Shown here in pieces: positions 14,480-14,481 of a stretch of 14,481 nt of DNA. Within the stretch, counting starts at the first letter, position 1; each line of letters starts with the position of its first letter. The notes beneath the pieces were generated by a model that was given only the letters and a program-made list of their open reading frames with translations, searched no databases and was not told the DNA's origin. The stretch is from positions 1-14,481 of the forward strand of contig DKLU01000186.1 in the NCBI GenBank assembly GCA_002455915.1, in the 5' to 3' direction. This DNA comes from Chryseobacterium sp. UBA6632. GTDB lineage: Bacteria; Bacteroidota; Bacteroidia; Flavobacteriales; Weeksellaceae. The position numbers and the translations under genes were made by a program.

Positions 14480-14481
14480 TG

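Overview
This window looks like chromosomal DNA from a flavobacterium, most likely in or near Chryseobacterium (Weeksellaceae). The evidence is low GC, AT-rich third codon positions, Bacteroidetes-type promoters (-7 element TAnnTTTG, with a TTG about 19 bases upstream), no Shine-Dalgarno sequences before the genes, and the histidine gene order hisG-D-C-B-H-A-F with a fused two-domain hisB. The genus is an inference; the phylum is much more secure.

Left part (38-2188): an NlpC/P60 cell-wall hydrolase lipoprotein, a small membrane methyltransferase of the isoprenylcysteine/phospholipid type, and dapD (succinyl transfer in the diaminopimelate/lysine pathway) behind its own -7 element. Next (2218-6188) come four tightly packed glycan genes: a GT87-like membrane glycosyltransferase, a GT2 polyprenyl-phosphate-type glycosyltransferase, a NodB-type polysaccharide deacetylase and a GT4 glycosyltransferase. 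Together they look like a small unit for building and modifying a lipid-linked or surface glycan.

Middle (6189-12753): the histidine operon. It is preceded by a 250-base regulatory leader holding a strong promoter, a 16-codon leader peptide with five histidines (HHYHHH), an antiterminator segment overlapping the leader stop codon, and a Rho-independent terminator. This is a textbook layout for ribosome-mediated attenuation. The terminator also carries an exact 11-base copy of the start of hisG (6350-6360 and 6440-6450), and a segment just before hisG (6413-6423) can pair with either copy. This suggests a second, translational layer of control. I consider it the most novel signal in the window.

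The end of the operon is unusual. hisF has a one-base deletion after codon 18 or 19, which separates the catalytic N-terminus from the rest of the barrel. The hisIE gene that commonly closes such operons is absent: a strong terminator follows hisF directly. Either this strain has a damaged histidine pathway, or the frameshift is a sequence error and hisIE lies elsewhere.

Right part (12832-14334, minus strand): a convergent three-gene unit, read right to left. It encodes a lipocalin-like lipoprotein, a two-helix membrane protein with a cytosolic-looking Cys-rich (zinc-type) region, and a small two-helix membrane protein. The last two are not families I recognise. At the extreme right edge, base composition changes and a possible 3' end of another minus-strand gene is visible. 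No tRNA, rRNA, CRISPR array or insertion sequence was seen, and no gene-free stretch exceeds 300 bases.
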